From: Phytophthora quininea
Taxonomy: Eukaryota > Oomycota > Peronosporomycetes > Peronosporales > Peronosporaceae
NCBI GenBank assembly: GCA_011947345.1
Contig: JAAVTG010000545.1
Span: forward strand, 1 to 64,000
DNA length: 64,000 nt
Direction of reading: 5' to 3'
Each line of letters opens with the position of its first letter. Position 1 is the stretch's first letter. Both the position numbers and the translations under genes were made by a program. The notes beneath the pieces are model-generated. The model did no database searches. It saw only the letters and a program-made list of their open reading frames with translations, and was not told the origin of the DNA. This document shows, one piece after another, positions 21,377-31,578 of this stretch.

Positions 21377-22012
21377 CTAGTCCTGCTGCTCGACGGCGCA
21401 GGCGGTGCGGGAGGCGTGGTTGCCGCAGACTGCATGCAGCACGATGCTCCAGTTCGGATTGTCCTCGCTCGGTTTGGGGAAATGCTTGTCGACCCACGTG
21501 CCGCCGGCCTGGCGCTTGTCGTTCAGCACCAACAGCCCAAATTTGCCCGACAGGTCTCCCTTCTCGCACGCGCGGGTCCTTGGCGTAGGTCTCGGTGTGC
21601 AGTCGTAGCGTTTGCTTCTCGTCTGGCAGATGGGCGAGTTGATGTGTTCCGAGTTCGGACTGCAGGCGAAGAGCGGGTCGTAGTGGTTGCCCGTGTCTGC
21701 CAGCGAGCACTGGCCGAACGACGCCGAGCGGAGCGGAGAGCTCCAACGCACGTGGATGTGCCACTCGAATGAGGTCACGGGGGCAGCGCACAGTCGGTCA
21801 AGCGACTGGATTGCGGTCTGGTTGAGGCGTGAGAAATCGAGTGCAGCGTGGACCGTGGCGACGGTGGAGTCTTCGCCGGCGTACTTGACATGGATCACCC
21901 CTTCGATCCCGGCGGCGTTGGCGGCGTCGAATCGGTAGACGAACACAGGCTGAGCCAACGCAGTAGCGATAGTGCAGATGAAAGTGACAACAGAGATCGC
22001 CTTGCTAAACAT
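21377..22012 (-). CDS. Secreted Cu-only superoxide dismutase-like protein C, right copy
   Basis: Open frame of 211 aa with signal peptide MFSKAISVVTFICTIATALA and copper-site motifs WHIHVRW, GNHYDP, GDLSGKFG and SIVLHAVCG. Compared with the left copy it has lost one base and, about 35 nt later, two more. The frame recovers, but nine residues (ETYAKDPRA region) are replaced by RPTPRTRA just before CEKGD. The copper ligands are untouched. Start taken at the Met that opens the signal peptide; an initiator-like element ends about 40 nt upstream. Confidence 0.8.
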   Translation of the reverse strand: MFSKAISVVTFICTIATALAQPVFVYRFDAANAAGIEGVIHVKYAGEDSTVATVHAALDFSRLNQTAIQSLDRLCAAPVTSFEWHIHVRWSSPLRSASFGQCSLADTGNHYDPLFACSPNSEHINSPICQTRSKRYDCTPRPTPRTRACEKGDLSGKFGLLVLNDKRQAGGTWVDKHFPKPSEDNPNWSIVLHAVCGNHASRTACAVEQQD

Positions 22013-22050
22013 GACGTAGATCGGGATACTTGAGACGTCGGAAGCAAGTT

Positions 22051-22066
22051 GGAAAATGAGGAATGC
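22051..22066 (-). promoter_or_regulatory. Oomycete initiator-like element upstream of SOD-like gene C, right copy
   Basis: On the minus strand GCATTCCTCATTTTCC matches the oomycete initiator plus flanking element fully from CATT onward. It is 39-54 nt before the ATG at 22012. Confidence 0.55.
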
Positions 22067-22224
22067 GAAAGCTTGACGATTGTTTGGACGAGGAAACTGC
22101 GGGACAAGCACTTGGAAAACTTCGTGACGCACATCAACACTATTCCGTGGAAATCGAATGTCTTTTATTTGACAGCACGAGATGAAGAGCTTGCTTTGGG
22201 AATCGCTGGTTTTAGTGGATCAAC

Positions 22225-22893
22225 CTACGCCTTGCAGCCAGGGGCAGCCGTCGATGGGGTTGACTTGGTTCCGACCGCGCAGGAAATACGCGGGGTCTGA
22301 GTGCCGCACACCGCATGCAACACAATGTTCCAGGTCGCCGTATTCTCGGACGGCAGAGGGTAGTGCTGGTCGGTCCACTCCGTCGTCACCTTCTTGGCGT
22401 CGTTGAGCTTGAAGGCGCCGAATTTTCCAGACAAGTCGCCCTTCTCACACGACAGCGGGTTGGCCGTGTAGTTTGCGGGGGTGCAGGCATAGCTCGCAGT
22501 CTTGCCCGCACACTGAGGCGAAGTATTGTACTCGGAGTTGGGGCCGCAGGCGTAGAGCGGGTCGTAGTGGTTGTCCGTGGCGGCCTTGGAGCATTTCGCG
22601 TACGAGTCCGACGTCAGGGTCGAGTTCCACTTGGTGTGAATGTGCCACTTGTAGCTCGTGACGTCCTCGGTGCAGTTGCCGTCGAATGCCTTGATTTTGG
22701 TCGGGTTGACAGCGGAGAAGTCGAGGGCAGCGGTGATGGTGGCCGTGGAGGAGTCGTCGCCGGCGTACTTGACTTGGATGGAGCCGTCGACCCCACCGGC
22801 AGTCGTAGCGTCAAACTTGAAGACGTAGACCGGGTGGGCCAATGCAACGGTGAGACTCGCGAGCAGGGCGGTGGCACGGATGGGGCTCAGCAT
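22225..22893 (-). CDS. Secreted Cu-only superoxide dismutase-like protein B, right copy, intact
   Basis: Intact 222-aa frame. Signal peptide MLSPIRATALLASLTVALA, mature start at HPVYVFKFD. It has the copper-site motifs WHIHTKW, DNHYDP, CEKGDLSGKFG, NIVLHAVCG and PRISCAV, and ends PGCKA, the same Cys-containing end as protein A (PGCDAKA). Paired Cys in NCTED, CSKAA, ACG, QCAG and ACTP suggest disulphides, as expected for a secreted protein. It serves as the reference showing that the left copy is one C short. Confidence 0.85.
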   Translation of the reverse strand: MLSPIRATALLASLTVALAHPVYVFKFDATTAGGVDGSIQVKYAGDDSSTATITAALDFSAVNPTKIKAFDGNCTEDVTSYKWHIHTKWNSTLTSDSYAKCSKAATDNHYDPLYACGPNSEYNTSPQCAGKTASYACTPANYTANPLSCEKGDLSGKFGAFKLNDAKKVTTEWTDQHYPLPSENTATWNIVLHAVCGTQTPRISCAVGTKSTPSTAAPGCKA

Positions 22894-23266
22894 CTTCCGA
22901 GGTGAGAACGTGATAGTAGCTCTTTCGGGTCGGGCGGCTAATTGATGAATGCCGTCGAGAAAGGCATCGAGTGAACCCGCTAGCGCGGTGAGTAACAGCA
23001 AACTTCTTCCTGGACGTTAATCGCCTGAAGCCCCACGTTTGCCGAGGTTCAGCTCACGTCTAGATGCTCGTGCGCTGCCCGAATACTATCTGGAGTCTGC
23101 ACCGACCGCAACCTCGTTGGTGTATTTGTCGCAATGAAATTCATCGCCGCAACTAACGCTCAGCAAGCATATTTGACAAGGTAGGAAATGGAGTTCATTG
23201 AGTCGATAACCACAGATAATGGAAAAGTGAGCACGTAGTAAGTAGTAGCCTCAGAGCCGACTAAAC
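22894..23266. other. Intergenic spacer between SOD-like genes B and A, right arm
   Basis: 373 bp matching 2687-3061 in inverse orientation. No gene seen. Confidence 0.6.
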
Positions 23267-24019
23267 TTAAGCCTTGGCATCGCATCCGGGCGAGACAGTG
23301 CCCTCGCCAGAGCTACGGTCGTCCTGCTGGTTGGGGTCGCGCTGCTGCGTCGTGTCCTCCTGCTGGGTAGGATTATCGATGCCGTCCGATTTCGACCCCA
23401 CCGCGCACGAAATCCGAGGTGCCTCCTTGCCGCAAACAGCGTGAAGCACGATGCTCCAAGAATCCTTGTTTTCGGAAGGCAGCGGGTAGTGCTCGTCCGT
23501 CCACTCCTCGGACACGGTGTAGCCCTCGCCAAGTTTGAAGGCGCCGAACTTGCCCGACAGATCACCTTTCTCGCAGACCAGCGGGTCGCTCGTGTAGTTC
23601 GTCGGACTGCAGGCGTAGCTCTTGGACTTGGCCTTGCACTCGGGCTCGGCAATGTACTCGGAGGCCGACCCACAAGCCTTCAACGGGTCGTAGTGGTTGT
23701 CGGTCGCAGCCTTGGAGCACTGTTTGTACGAGTCTGACGACTGCGTGGAGCTCCACTTGGTGTGGATGTGCCACTTCCAACTCGTGACGTCTTCGGTGCA
23801 GTTGCCGTCGAAAGCTTTGATCTCGTCCTGGTCGACGCCCGAGAAATCGAGCGAGGCGGTGATGGTGGCCGTGGACGAGTCTTCGCCGGCGTACTTGACT
23901 TGAATCGAACCGTCGACACCGCCAGCAGTGGCTGCGTCGAACTTGTACACGTAGGTTGGCTGGGCAGCAACGACAGCGACGGCTGCTGCGAGGCCACTGA
24001 GACGAATCAGATTCAGCAT
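23267..24019 (-). CDS. Secreted Cu-only superoxide dismutase-like protein A, right copy, intact
   Basis: 250 aa, the same length as the left copy with only a few substitutions, mostly conservative or in the Gln/Asp-rich tail (for example Asp-Pro-Asn-Gln repeats). Signal peptide MLNLIRLSGLAAAVAVVAA. Copper ligands are in WHIHTKW, DNHYDP and SIVLHAVCG, and the Arg is in PRISCAV. Preservation of both full frames argues that protein A is under selection in both arms, or that the arms are alleles. Role: extracellular superoxide removal, inferred. Confidence 0.85.
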   Translation of the reverse strand: MLNLIRLSGLAAAVAVVAAQPTYVYKFDAATAGGVDGSIQVKYAGEDSSTATITASLDFSGVDQDEIKAFDGNCTEDVTSWKWHIHTKWSSTQSSDSYKQCSKAATDNHYDPLKACGSASEYIAEPECKAKSKSYACSPTNYTSDPLVCEKGDLSGKFGAFKLGEGYTVSEEWTDEHYPLPSENKDSWSIVLHAVCGKEAPRISCAVGSKSDGIDNPTQQEDTTQQRDPNQQDDRSSGEGTVSPGCDAKA

Positions 24020-24351
24020 TGGGGCGTCGAAAACCTTTTGCGTAGCTGGCGGCGAATTGGAAACTAATCGGTGAACGAGTGGAGGGACCTATTGGTAGCG
24101 GCACGCGCTTTGAGAAGCTGGTGCGAGGATCTGCGGCGGCCAAACGAGACAAATGCCATCTGGATCTCTTCTCGTTTAACTTTTCACTTTAATCCGTGAC
24201 ATGGATAGCTCCCCTGTGGCTCACGTGTGCCTCAAGTCTTCTCTTCCAGCAGCTTCTTCAATGCTCGCTGCAGTAGAGTCTCTGCTTTTGCCGATCTCCG
24301 GTCGCATCCGCGATCAACGAAAATAATCAGGTGTTCCGGCGATCCGGTTGC
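24020..24351. other. Intergenic spacer between SOD-like gene A and the START/FYVE gene, right arm
   Basis: 332 bp counterpart of 1636-1933, slightly longer than the left version. It should hold the promoter of SOD A. No coding signal. Confidence 0.55.
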
Positions 24352-26458
24352 CTACCATTTGTGCGTCTCGATTTGGTGCTTCAGATAGGCTCCGTTGCGC
24401 TGCGTCGCGTCGTAAGTGCTCTCCGCCTTGGCGCTAAGCTCCATCATCTGCGCCATGAGGTTTGAGCGAGTGTTGTAAGTTATGGGCGTCGAATAGCCTC
24501 GCCGCAGTCCGCTCTCAGAATGTGCGAACGTCTTCTTCGTAGCAATCACCATTGTCGAGCTAGAGGCGCTGTAGGAGTTGCTGTATGGGCTGGCAAGCGC
24601 CACTTCACCTCGTGCGATTGTAGTTCCGCCGACCTGTCGTCGACCTTGCCTCGGCAGCAGCTCTCGGTCTGCTCGATACACAACCATCGCTCTCTCACGA
24701 CTTGAAGGCGGGAAGTTGCCTCTGGATTGCTCTAGCTCGTGCTGGTGGTCATGCTGTTTACTTGCATCTCTTTTCTGGTGGTGATGTTCATGGCGACGCT
24801 GGTTAGGATGAGGATGTTCGCGCTGCTGGTCTTGTTGATACAGTTTGCTCGGGTTTGGAGGCGCGAGGTAAATCCCCTTGCGGCGTCTTCTACAGCAGTT
24901 TGAATCATCCGAGGATGTGCTTGAATTGCTTGTGCTTGTGCCACTACGCCCATGTGCCTTGGGGATCGAGATCGCAAGAGGTGGTGTTGTCGCGGGTGGC
25001 AATTCGTGGCGAGATTGCCCTGAAATTTGGCGTCGTTGAGTCTGCTCTTCCAAACGTCCTAGCATTTGCGAACATAGCAGCCTTTTTGTTTCAGGTCGCT
25101 GCCTTTCTTGCAGTCGGTCTTCTTCGTCGGTAAACGTATATACAAGGCCTGGACCGCTTTCCGTGGATGCTGCTGAAGACTCGGAGTGGCTGCCCGTTGA
25201 GGAAGCTCTGCTGCTTGACGACCCGGAATATCGTCGTCCACTCATGCTACCGCTTCCAACGCTGACTGCTTTGTCGCCGTCCTGGTTTCTGATAACTTGT
25301 TGTGACACCGACATGTGCATCGGTGGTGGCGCGTAGCCGGCGCTTGCAACAAGCACACACGTTTTGCACGTCTGAGCTTTTGAAACTTGCCTAGCAGTCC
25401 GTTCGTAGTTGCGTCACGAGCAAACAGCTTCTTGTCGTTGCGGCACTTGGTGCAGACGAATTGGCCGCAGACATCGCATTCTGCAAGCGCAGAAGTGCTG
25501 AAGAATCGCTTCGTGCGATGGCACAAGTAGCACTCCGAGTTGCGGTGGTGCGATGTCTGCAAGACCTCAATACTTTCTCGTCGACGACGGACCATCAGCG
25601 TAAGGCGACGAACCTCCGCACACTGCTGGAGTTTTGAAATGCTGAAGAGATCGCCACCATTTCCCCGTTGCTCAATGCCCCTGCTAGCTCTAAATTCCCC
25701 AGCATAAATACCTCCATCATCCGCCCACTCTCCTGGCGAAAAATATACCGCACAGACCGCAACACACGCGACGAATGGCAGGCCCGTAGATCAGGAAAGC
25801 CGGGCACTTCCACGGAATGCTCAATGTGAAACCCCAGACGCTCGCCATTGCTCGACGTCGTATATCCCGTGGATTCGAGGTACTCAAAGTCTCGATGGGG
25901 AACGATCTTGGCCGCAGACGCTGCACTCTTCTTCACCACGTACTTGTAACCAAGAAACCGGCACGAGTTTTCTTCTTCGACATCCTTCTCAACAGCGTGC
26001 AGCACTCCGCAGTCGGCGATGTCGTCGTACATGAAACTGGAGAATAGTGCCAGACCTTCTTGGGTGTGGGCTCCACCGAGGGCATACATGATGTTCTCGA
26101 CTTTTCCAGCCGCCTTCCCTGCCACCAACACCGCCGACGGGGTGAGTGCGGCAAATGCCGAGTTGTGGCCTGTAGCGCTAGCAATGGACTTGTCCTGCAG
26201 CACAAATGCGAGGTTAGTGCTGGTGTCACCCGGCTCGCGCTCGCTGTACACCGTCACGTGGTCGTCATGTTGGCCGTTCATCGCCGCCTGCGTCCTCGAC
26301 AGAGCTCGCCACCGGTTCTCATCCACAGGCCCATTCTGCTTTTCAAACTCGCGGACCGTGTGCTTCAGCATCCGCTTCATCAAGCGCTTGGCGTCTTTAT
26401 GCGATCCGGACCACGCTGGTAGCATCTTTCTCGGCAATGGGAAGTCTGTTGGCGCCAT
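24352..26458 (-). CDS. START-like/FYVE-like protein, array subfamily, right duplicate copy (two one-base breaks)
   Basis: Complete counterpart of the partial gene at 1-1635. N-terminus MAPTDFPLPRKMLPAWSG carries the array motif (FPLPR..LP). The START-like domain follows (ENRWRALSR, KVENIMYALGG, FLGYKYVVKKSA, YLESTGYTTSSNGERLGFH, SVRYIFRQESGRMMEVFMLGN), then QQCAEVRRLTLMVRRRR, the FYVE-like finger (CYLCHRTK, CDVCGQFVCTKC, CKTC) and a long Ser/Gln/His-rich tail ending in MMELSAKAESTYDATQRNGA. The frame needs one extra base near 25654 (GG run) and one at the T run 25377-25381, both read on the minus strand. With them it is continuous over about 700 aa. The left copy shares both gaps. Confidence 0.78.
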
Positions 26459-27061
26459 CGTGTCCTCCCGACTTCCAATCGAGCAGTGACGGATGACGGC
26501 CGCACGCCGCAGGGGTCAAGGAAAACGTTTTGTCGAAAGAAACTGCGAGATGGAAAAGACCACGCGAGGGCCCTGTTGAAGGAGGCGTTTTCGTCGAGAT
26601 CAATGGCGACGGTGTAATGCGAGTGAGACCATTGCGGTCGCCGCTGGCAGTGGTGGTCAAGTGGTACGCTGGAAAATCGAGTCCGGGCTCATGCTGAAAG
26701 CGGTCGTCGACTTGAGCCCTCTGCGCCACTCGAACGTGGTGTTGCACGACACGCAGCATGTAGAGACCGAGGGCTGGTGGACTGTCGACTCTGTGTCTGG
26801 AGATCGAGGTGGTGGATGAAATGCTGGCGCCAGGGTAGTCGCCGGCGGTAACTACCGATACATAGATCTGGAAAGCATCAAGAGTGAAGTCTGGTCACTC
26901 GTGAGAAAGCGAAAAATTGCCTACAGATGTGGTTGTGCCCGTTGTGCTTAGCTGTGACGTTACCGTGAGGTAACCTCGGCGTTATCGTCGAAGCAACATT
27001 TGCCTGGCCAACTTCAGCAAGATCAACACGGTCAGCAAGAAGAATCGCTTCATTCATCAAG
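26459..27061. other. Intergenic region
   Basis: 603 bp between minus-strand genes: promoter side of the gene at 24352-26458 and 3' flank of the next. No supported ORF. A small palindrome-like stretch (CGTTACCGTGAGGTAACC) near 26960 is the only structure I noticed. Confidence 0.5.
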
Positions 27062-28596
27062 TTATGTTGGGCGGAATCGATGTGCCCGCAGAGGACCGTG
27101 CCTTGGAGGCGGTGGCGGCTTGGTCTTGGGCCTCCGCAGCGGCTTGCGTTCCTTGATCGAGAGCGAGTCTTCCCTCGGAGTCAATCGGATCTGTTCCGTG
27201 CCTCGTGGAGTCGCTATCCACGTCTGTCGAGGGGTGACCCTATCCGGACTCCACACTTGCGTCTTTGGGGTTGATGGGGACAGCATGTCATCGTCCCAGC
27301 ACCGCCGCCTGCTACCGGCGGTCGGACTGTAGAGCTGTACGTTGAGAGCTCGGCTGCTGCCTCCTCGGCGTTTGGTCCGACGGACGCTGTAGTCTTTGCT
27401 GTGACCTCGTCGGAGTTGAGAGGTAGTTCTGCGCCGCATGTCGAAGATGCTCGTGTTCGCCTCCATGATGCAGCTCGTACAGACCGGGACCATGATGAGT
27501 TGCCCAAGCAGACCGTCGTTGCTCTTAACAAAGACCTGCTTGAAGGCTCGGCATCGAGGGCAAGCGACTCGCCCGCACACCAAACATTCGACGAGCGTGC
27601 AGGACCCGATGCCGCTGTCCTTGGCCACCCGCTCGCAAATGCTGCAAGCTTTAGGCGTGGAGGGAGCCGAGTCGTCCGATTCTTGGGGGCTGCTTCCAAA
27701 GTGACGACGATGGCGTTTGAGCAGTAAATGCGAGCGCGCCATCTGTGTGAGTCGCTTGGTCTCGGAGCAGTCGAGAACTCTCGTCATGTTGAACACAGTC
27801 TCTGCTGCGTAGTACTGGGCGACGGGCTTAATGACCAGCCCCTGATGTCGATGTTCCCCAGCATGAAGACCTCGACCATATTTTCCTCTCGCTGTCGGTA
27901 CAAGTACCGCATCGACATCACCGCTGGGATCGAGTTGCGAGAGCGGAGGTCTGGGAATCCCGGCAAGTTCACCGAGTGCATGATGTGGTAGCCGATCTTC
28001 TCCCCGGTTCGAGTGCGCGTGAATCCACTGTCTTCCAGGTACACGCAGTGTCTCCGCTTGAGGAGTCTTGGATCTCCGACCGCTTGACTCACGTAGTACT
28101 TGAAACCGAGGAAGTGGAAAGGATCTTCGCGCGTTGGGGACTCCATGGTGTGCAGCATGCCGCAGTCGGACGATGCGCCGTGGAGATATCGAACCACGAG
28201 TGCGAGCTCTTCTTGTGTCTTTGTGACTAGTGTGGTCAACGCGTTCTCAATGTGACCGTGGTGAAGCCCCGTCAGCAGCATCGTCGCCGGAGTTAGTGCC
28301 GCCGGTGTCAAGGAGAAAAGCGGTGACGAGGCCGCACAACGGTGCAGCGAGTCGCCCAGCGCTTCGCTGGTTTGGCCAGCTTGTCTCTCTCTGTAGAGAG
28401 TCATTTCATCGCGGGTGGCCTGCGTCTTCCACTGCTTGGGATCGACGTCGTCCAGTCCGTCGTACGCAAAGTGCTCGAACTCGTTCACGGTGTGTGCTAG
28501 TAGTCGGGAAGTGAACTCTTTGCAGGCCGCATGTTCGCGGCTCGTCACGGATACGTCCGGGAGCAGCTCTCGGGGCAACGGAAAGTCTCGAGACAT
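27062..28596 (-). CDS. START-like/FYVE-like protein, array subfamily (one one-base break)
   Basis: N-terminal array motif MSRDFPLPRELLPDVSV, then HAACKEFTSRLLAHTVNEFEHFAYD, the START-like domain (KQWKTQATRDEMTLYRERQAG, HIENALTTLVTKTQEELAL, FHFLGFKYYVSQ, YLEDSGFTRTRTGEKIGYH, SMRYLYRQREENMVEVFMLGN), VLDCSETKRLTQMAR and the FYVE-like finger (CSICERV, CLVCGRVACPRC, CTSC). The tail is Arg/Pro-rich (RRPKTKPPPPPRHGPLRAH) and lacks the RNG-Y motif. One G is missing in the run at 27840-27843 (AGGGGCTGG read on minus). Start chosen at 28596, where the array motif begins. Confidence 0.76.
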
Positions 28597-29273
28597 TGTC
28601 GGTGGGGAATATACTTGACGGCGTCTGCTAGACACCGATCAAGTTTCGGAATGCGTGACTTGAACGATCTTGCCAACACACGCTCGAGTCTCGAACAGTG
28701 GCAGACAACTGGCTGATCGGAACAGGCTTGCCGCAAGCCCTGCTCGGGTGAGCTCACAGTCAAGCGAGGTAGAAGCTCAGAGCAATCCAGCTCTTTCACG
28801 AATGTGTGGCCGAACAATGTTCGGCGAACCTGTCGAGACCAGATGAACATCCGGGCTTTGGCTCCTGTTGTTGTTGGAGATCGGAGACCAGGTCCATGGC
28901 AAATCTCGGGAAGCAGTTTCTTTGCGGACGACTGGCCGAGTCATTGGCGATGCGTGTGCCGCGAGCTTCGAGCCGGGGAACTTATCCACATCAAGATTTG
29001 CCACTGTAAACTGCGGGGCTCGCGAGGATCGCCGACTTCGGTTTCCATTCGCGCCGGTGTCTGCTTCCCCAGCGTGGAGGCCTGACGCTTGACGCGTGTA
29101 CTAAAACGCAAGCGCCTTCGGCTCCTCGCCGTTGTTTGAATGCACGCAGCAAGTTCAATTTTACTACTGTCTCACGACGTTCAGCCTTGCTGCATTTCAA
29201 CACACACTTCACATTGCTACTCGAGTTGGCTTGCCGTCTTGGGTCCGACCATTGACGATGCGCCTTCGCCCAC
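28597..29273. other. Intergenic region
   Basis: 677 bp upstream of the 27062-28596 gene. Several short frames on both strands, none with family similarity. I see no transposon ends. Confidence 0.5.
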
Positions 29274-30701
29274 TCACCTCCGGCCATACCATCGCTCAGT
29301 CTGCCGACCCGAATACGTGACCGAGGTGTCGGGCGTCGTTGGCTCCTTCGCGTTTGGGAAGAAGCGTCCACTGTCCATCGATCCAGGGTCGTCGTCACAG
29401 ATCCTGCTGCCGGGGCCTCTGCTACGGCCTCTACTACTCGAGTCCGAGAAACTCAACGACTCCTCTGGGTCAACTCGATCCGAGAGCTGCATCGGCTGGA
29501 AAGCCATCTCCTCACCAGAGCTGCTCTTCTGCTGCTGTCGAAGCTGGTGCTCGTAGTAGCTGATGTTGGCGGTCATGATGCAAATGCTGCACACCGGCAC
29601 CTTCACCAGCTTGCCCAGCAGTCCGTCGTTGCTGCTCACAAAGATCTGCTTGCTTGCTCGGCAGCGGGAACACGCCGAGCGTCCGCAAGCAAAGCACGGT
29701 GACACCTTCGAGGACCGGAAGACGCTCCTGCGCTCAGTTTGGCACACCGAGCAGCCCATGTCGTCTCCGAAAGACTCCTGCCGTGTGGTGCGTCGCCCTC
29801 GCTGAATGTCGTTCTTCCGGCGTTGGTGCTCACACGCCATCTGCGTGAGCCGCTTGGTCTCGGAGCAGTCGAGGATGCGTGTCATGCCGAACGTCATGTC
29901 TTCCACCGCCATCTGAGCGATCGGTCGAAACATGTAGCCGCCGACGTCGATGCATCCGAGCATGAAGATCTCCACGAGGCCGTCCGCCTTCTGGCGGTAG
30001 ATGTAGCGCATCGACGTCATGGTGCGAACGGAGTTGCGGCTGCTGAGGTCTGGAAATTGAGGCAACGCCACCGACTGCATGATGTGGTAGCCCAGCACCT
30101 CGCCGGTCCGTGAACGGATCAGCCCCGTGTACTCAAGATACACGCCGTGGCGCCGTTTGATGAACCGGGCGTCGCCGCCGGCGGACTCCGTGACGAAGAA
30201 CTTGTAGCCGAGGAAGTGGAAAGGCTTGTTGGGACTCGGTCCTTCCATCGTATGCAGCACGGCGCAGTCCGCCACATCCCCGTGCAGAAACTTGACCACC
30301 AACGCGAGCTCGTCCTGACTCAGCGTGACGAGCGTGCTCATGGCGTTCTCCACGAAGCCCTGGCGAGTGCCGACTAGCAGCAGCGTCGGCGGGATCAGCG
30401 TCGCTGCTGTGGGCGAGAAGATCTCCTGCTTCTCCACTAAGTTGTGCAGCTGGTCGGCCAACACAATCCCCATGGAGCCGCCATCGCGCTCGCGATACAG
30501 TGCCATGTCGTTCTTCACGGTCTTTTGCTTCCACCGCCTGCTGCCCACAAGGCCCTTCTCCTCGTAGGCGTAGCGTTCGAACTCGTGCACCGTGTGCGCC
30601 AGTAGCTTGGTGGCAAAGTCTTTGCAGTCCTGGTGCTCCTCGGGCGACGCCGTGAAGTTCGGGAGCGTGCCCCTCGGTAGTGGGAAGTCGCGACGCACCA
30701 T
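29274..30701 (-). CDS. START-like/FYVE-like protein, array subfamily, intact
   Basis: Intact 475-aa frame. MVRRDFPLPRGTLPNFTAS (array motif), HTVHEFERYAYEEKG, START-like domain about 60-290 (GSRRWKQKTVKNDMALYRERDGG, FVENAMSTLVTLSQDELAL, FHFLGYKFFVTESAGG, YLEYTGLIRSRTGEVLGYH, SMRYIYRQKADGLVEIFMLG), ILDCSETKRLTQMAC, then the FYVE-like finger about 315-380 (CSVCQTE, CFACGRSACSRC, CSIC). The tail is short, Ser-rich and ends in RQTERWYGRR without the RNG-Y motif. It is closest to the gene at 27062-28596 (SETKRLTQM, SSNDGLLGKL shared), so this pair is a recent tandem duplicate. Confidence 0.8.
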   Translation of the reverse strand: MVRRDFPLPRGTLPNFTASPEEHQDCKDFATKLLAHTVHEFERYAYEEKGLVGSRRWKQKTVKNDMALYRERDGGSMGIVLADQLHNLVEKQEIFSPTAATLIPPTLLLVGTRQGFVENAMSTLVTLSQDELALVVKFLHGDVADCAVLHTMEGPSPNKPFHFLGYKFFVTESAGGDARFIKRRHGVYLEYTGLIRSRTGEVLGYHIMQSVALPQFPDLSSRNSVRTMTSMRYIYRQKADGLVEIFMLGCIDVGGYMFRPIAQMAVEDMTFGMTRILDCSETKRLTQMACEHQRRKNDIQRGRRTTRQESFGDDMGCSVCQTERRSVFRSSKVSPCFACGRSACSRCRASKQIFVSSNDGLLGKLVKVPVCSICIMTANISYYEHQLRQQQKSSSGEEMAFQPMQLSDRVDPEESLSFSDSSSRGRSRGPGSRICDDDPGSMDSGRFFPNAKEPTTPDTSVTYSGRQTERWYGRR

Positions 30702-31578
30702 GTTGGTGGTACTGGCAGCAGGTGCAGCCCACTCAATCCTGCTTGTGCGGCAAGAGGTGCGAGTCGATGTGTTGGGGAAACGCCGACTGGACCGCGGTCA
30801 CCACAGCGGCCACCGCTCGTGACCAGCGTTACGTTCGGCATGCAGCGGACACAGCAGAGGCGCGGCCCAGTGGCGTCATGCGAGGAGTGCTACGGCAACG
30901 GTCTCACGTGAAAGGTGAGAGGAATGCTGCAAGTCCCAACGACTGGTGATCACAACGTGTCGTCTTATCACTCGGCATCCGCCATCTGCGAGGTCATGAT
31001 GGTCGGCTCGAGGATCGTCTGCCAGCAGAGAGCTCGCCGTGCTCCAGTGTCTTTACCAAACGCAGGGGCCTCACTTCGTGATGAAGTTTATCGTCACCGA
31101 TGGCTCTTGCTTATAATTCACCTGCCGCAAGAAGGAATGTCCCGACAGCGCAGCAGGCCATCAGATCAGTTATCTTTGGACGGTCTCAACAATCGCAAAA
31201 GAGTCGGTTGCGTGTCAAGTAGTCAGCACAGACTCGACCACCGAAACCAATAAGCGGATACACACCCTGCCGGTGTCAAAGCAGGCTTCCCCATTGCGGC
31301 AATGGCATTGTCACCACCCACCCCAAGACGAGTACTGTAGCATGTATCTTGCCCCTACGCGCTCAGATCTCTTGGTCATGACGCATTTAACGGTTTTGCC
31401 AGCTTGAAGCCCACTTCAACTTGGTCAAAGAGGACATCATGTTCGATCCATTGCGTTTGACTCTCTTATGTTGGCAAGGCAATCGCGCTTTATATTCCAT
31501 TAGCCGCGTTGAATACACTTCCTACTGGTAGTACATACACCTTCTCTCTTACATGCTGGGTCGATTGTTGCCAGTGGC
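30702..31578. other. Intergenic region
   Basis: 877 bp. The right part (31400-31560) is AT-richer than the surroundings. No ORF with recognisable similarity and no repeat detected by eye. Confidence 0.5.

Larger units (their letters stand above)
19041..25999 (-). repeat. Right arm of the inverted segmental duplication
   Basis: Reverse-complement counterpart of 1-6913, and it includes 25999 opposite base 1. The arm continues beyond 25999 for the rest of the START/FYVE gene, whose left twin lies outside the window. The copies differ by scattered substitutions and many small indels, the latter mostly in homopolymers. Confidence 0.93.
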
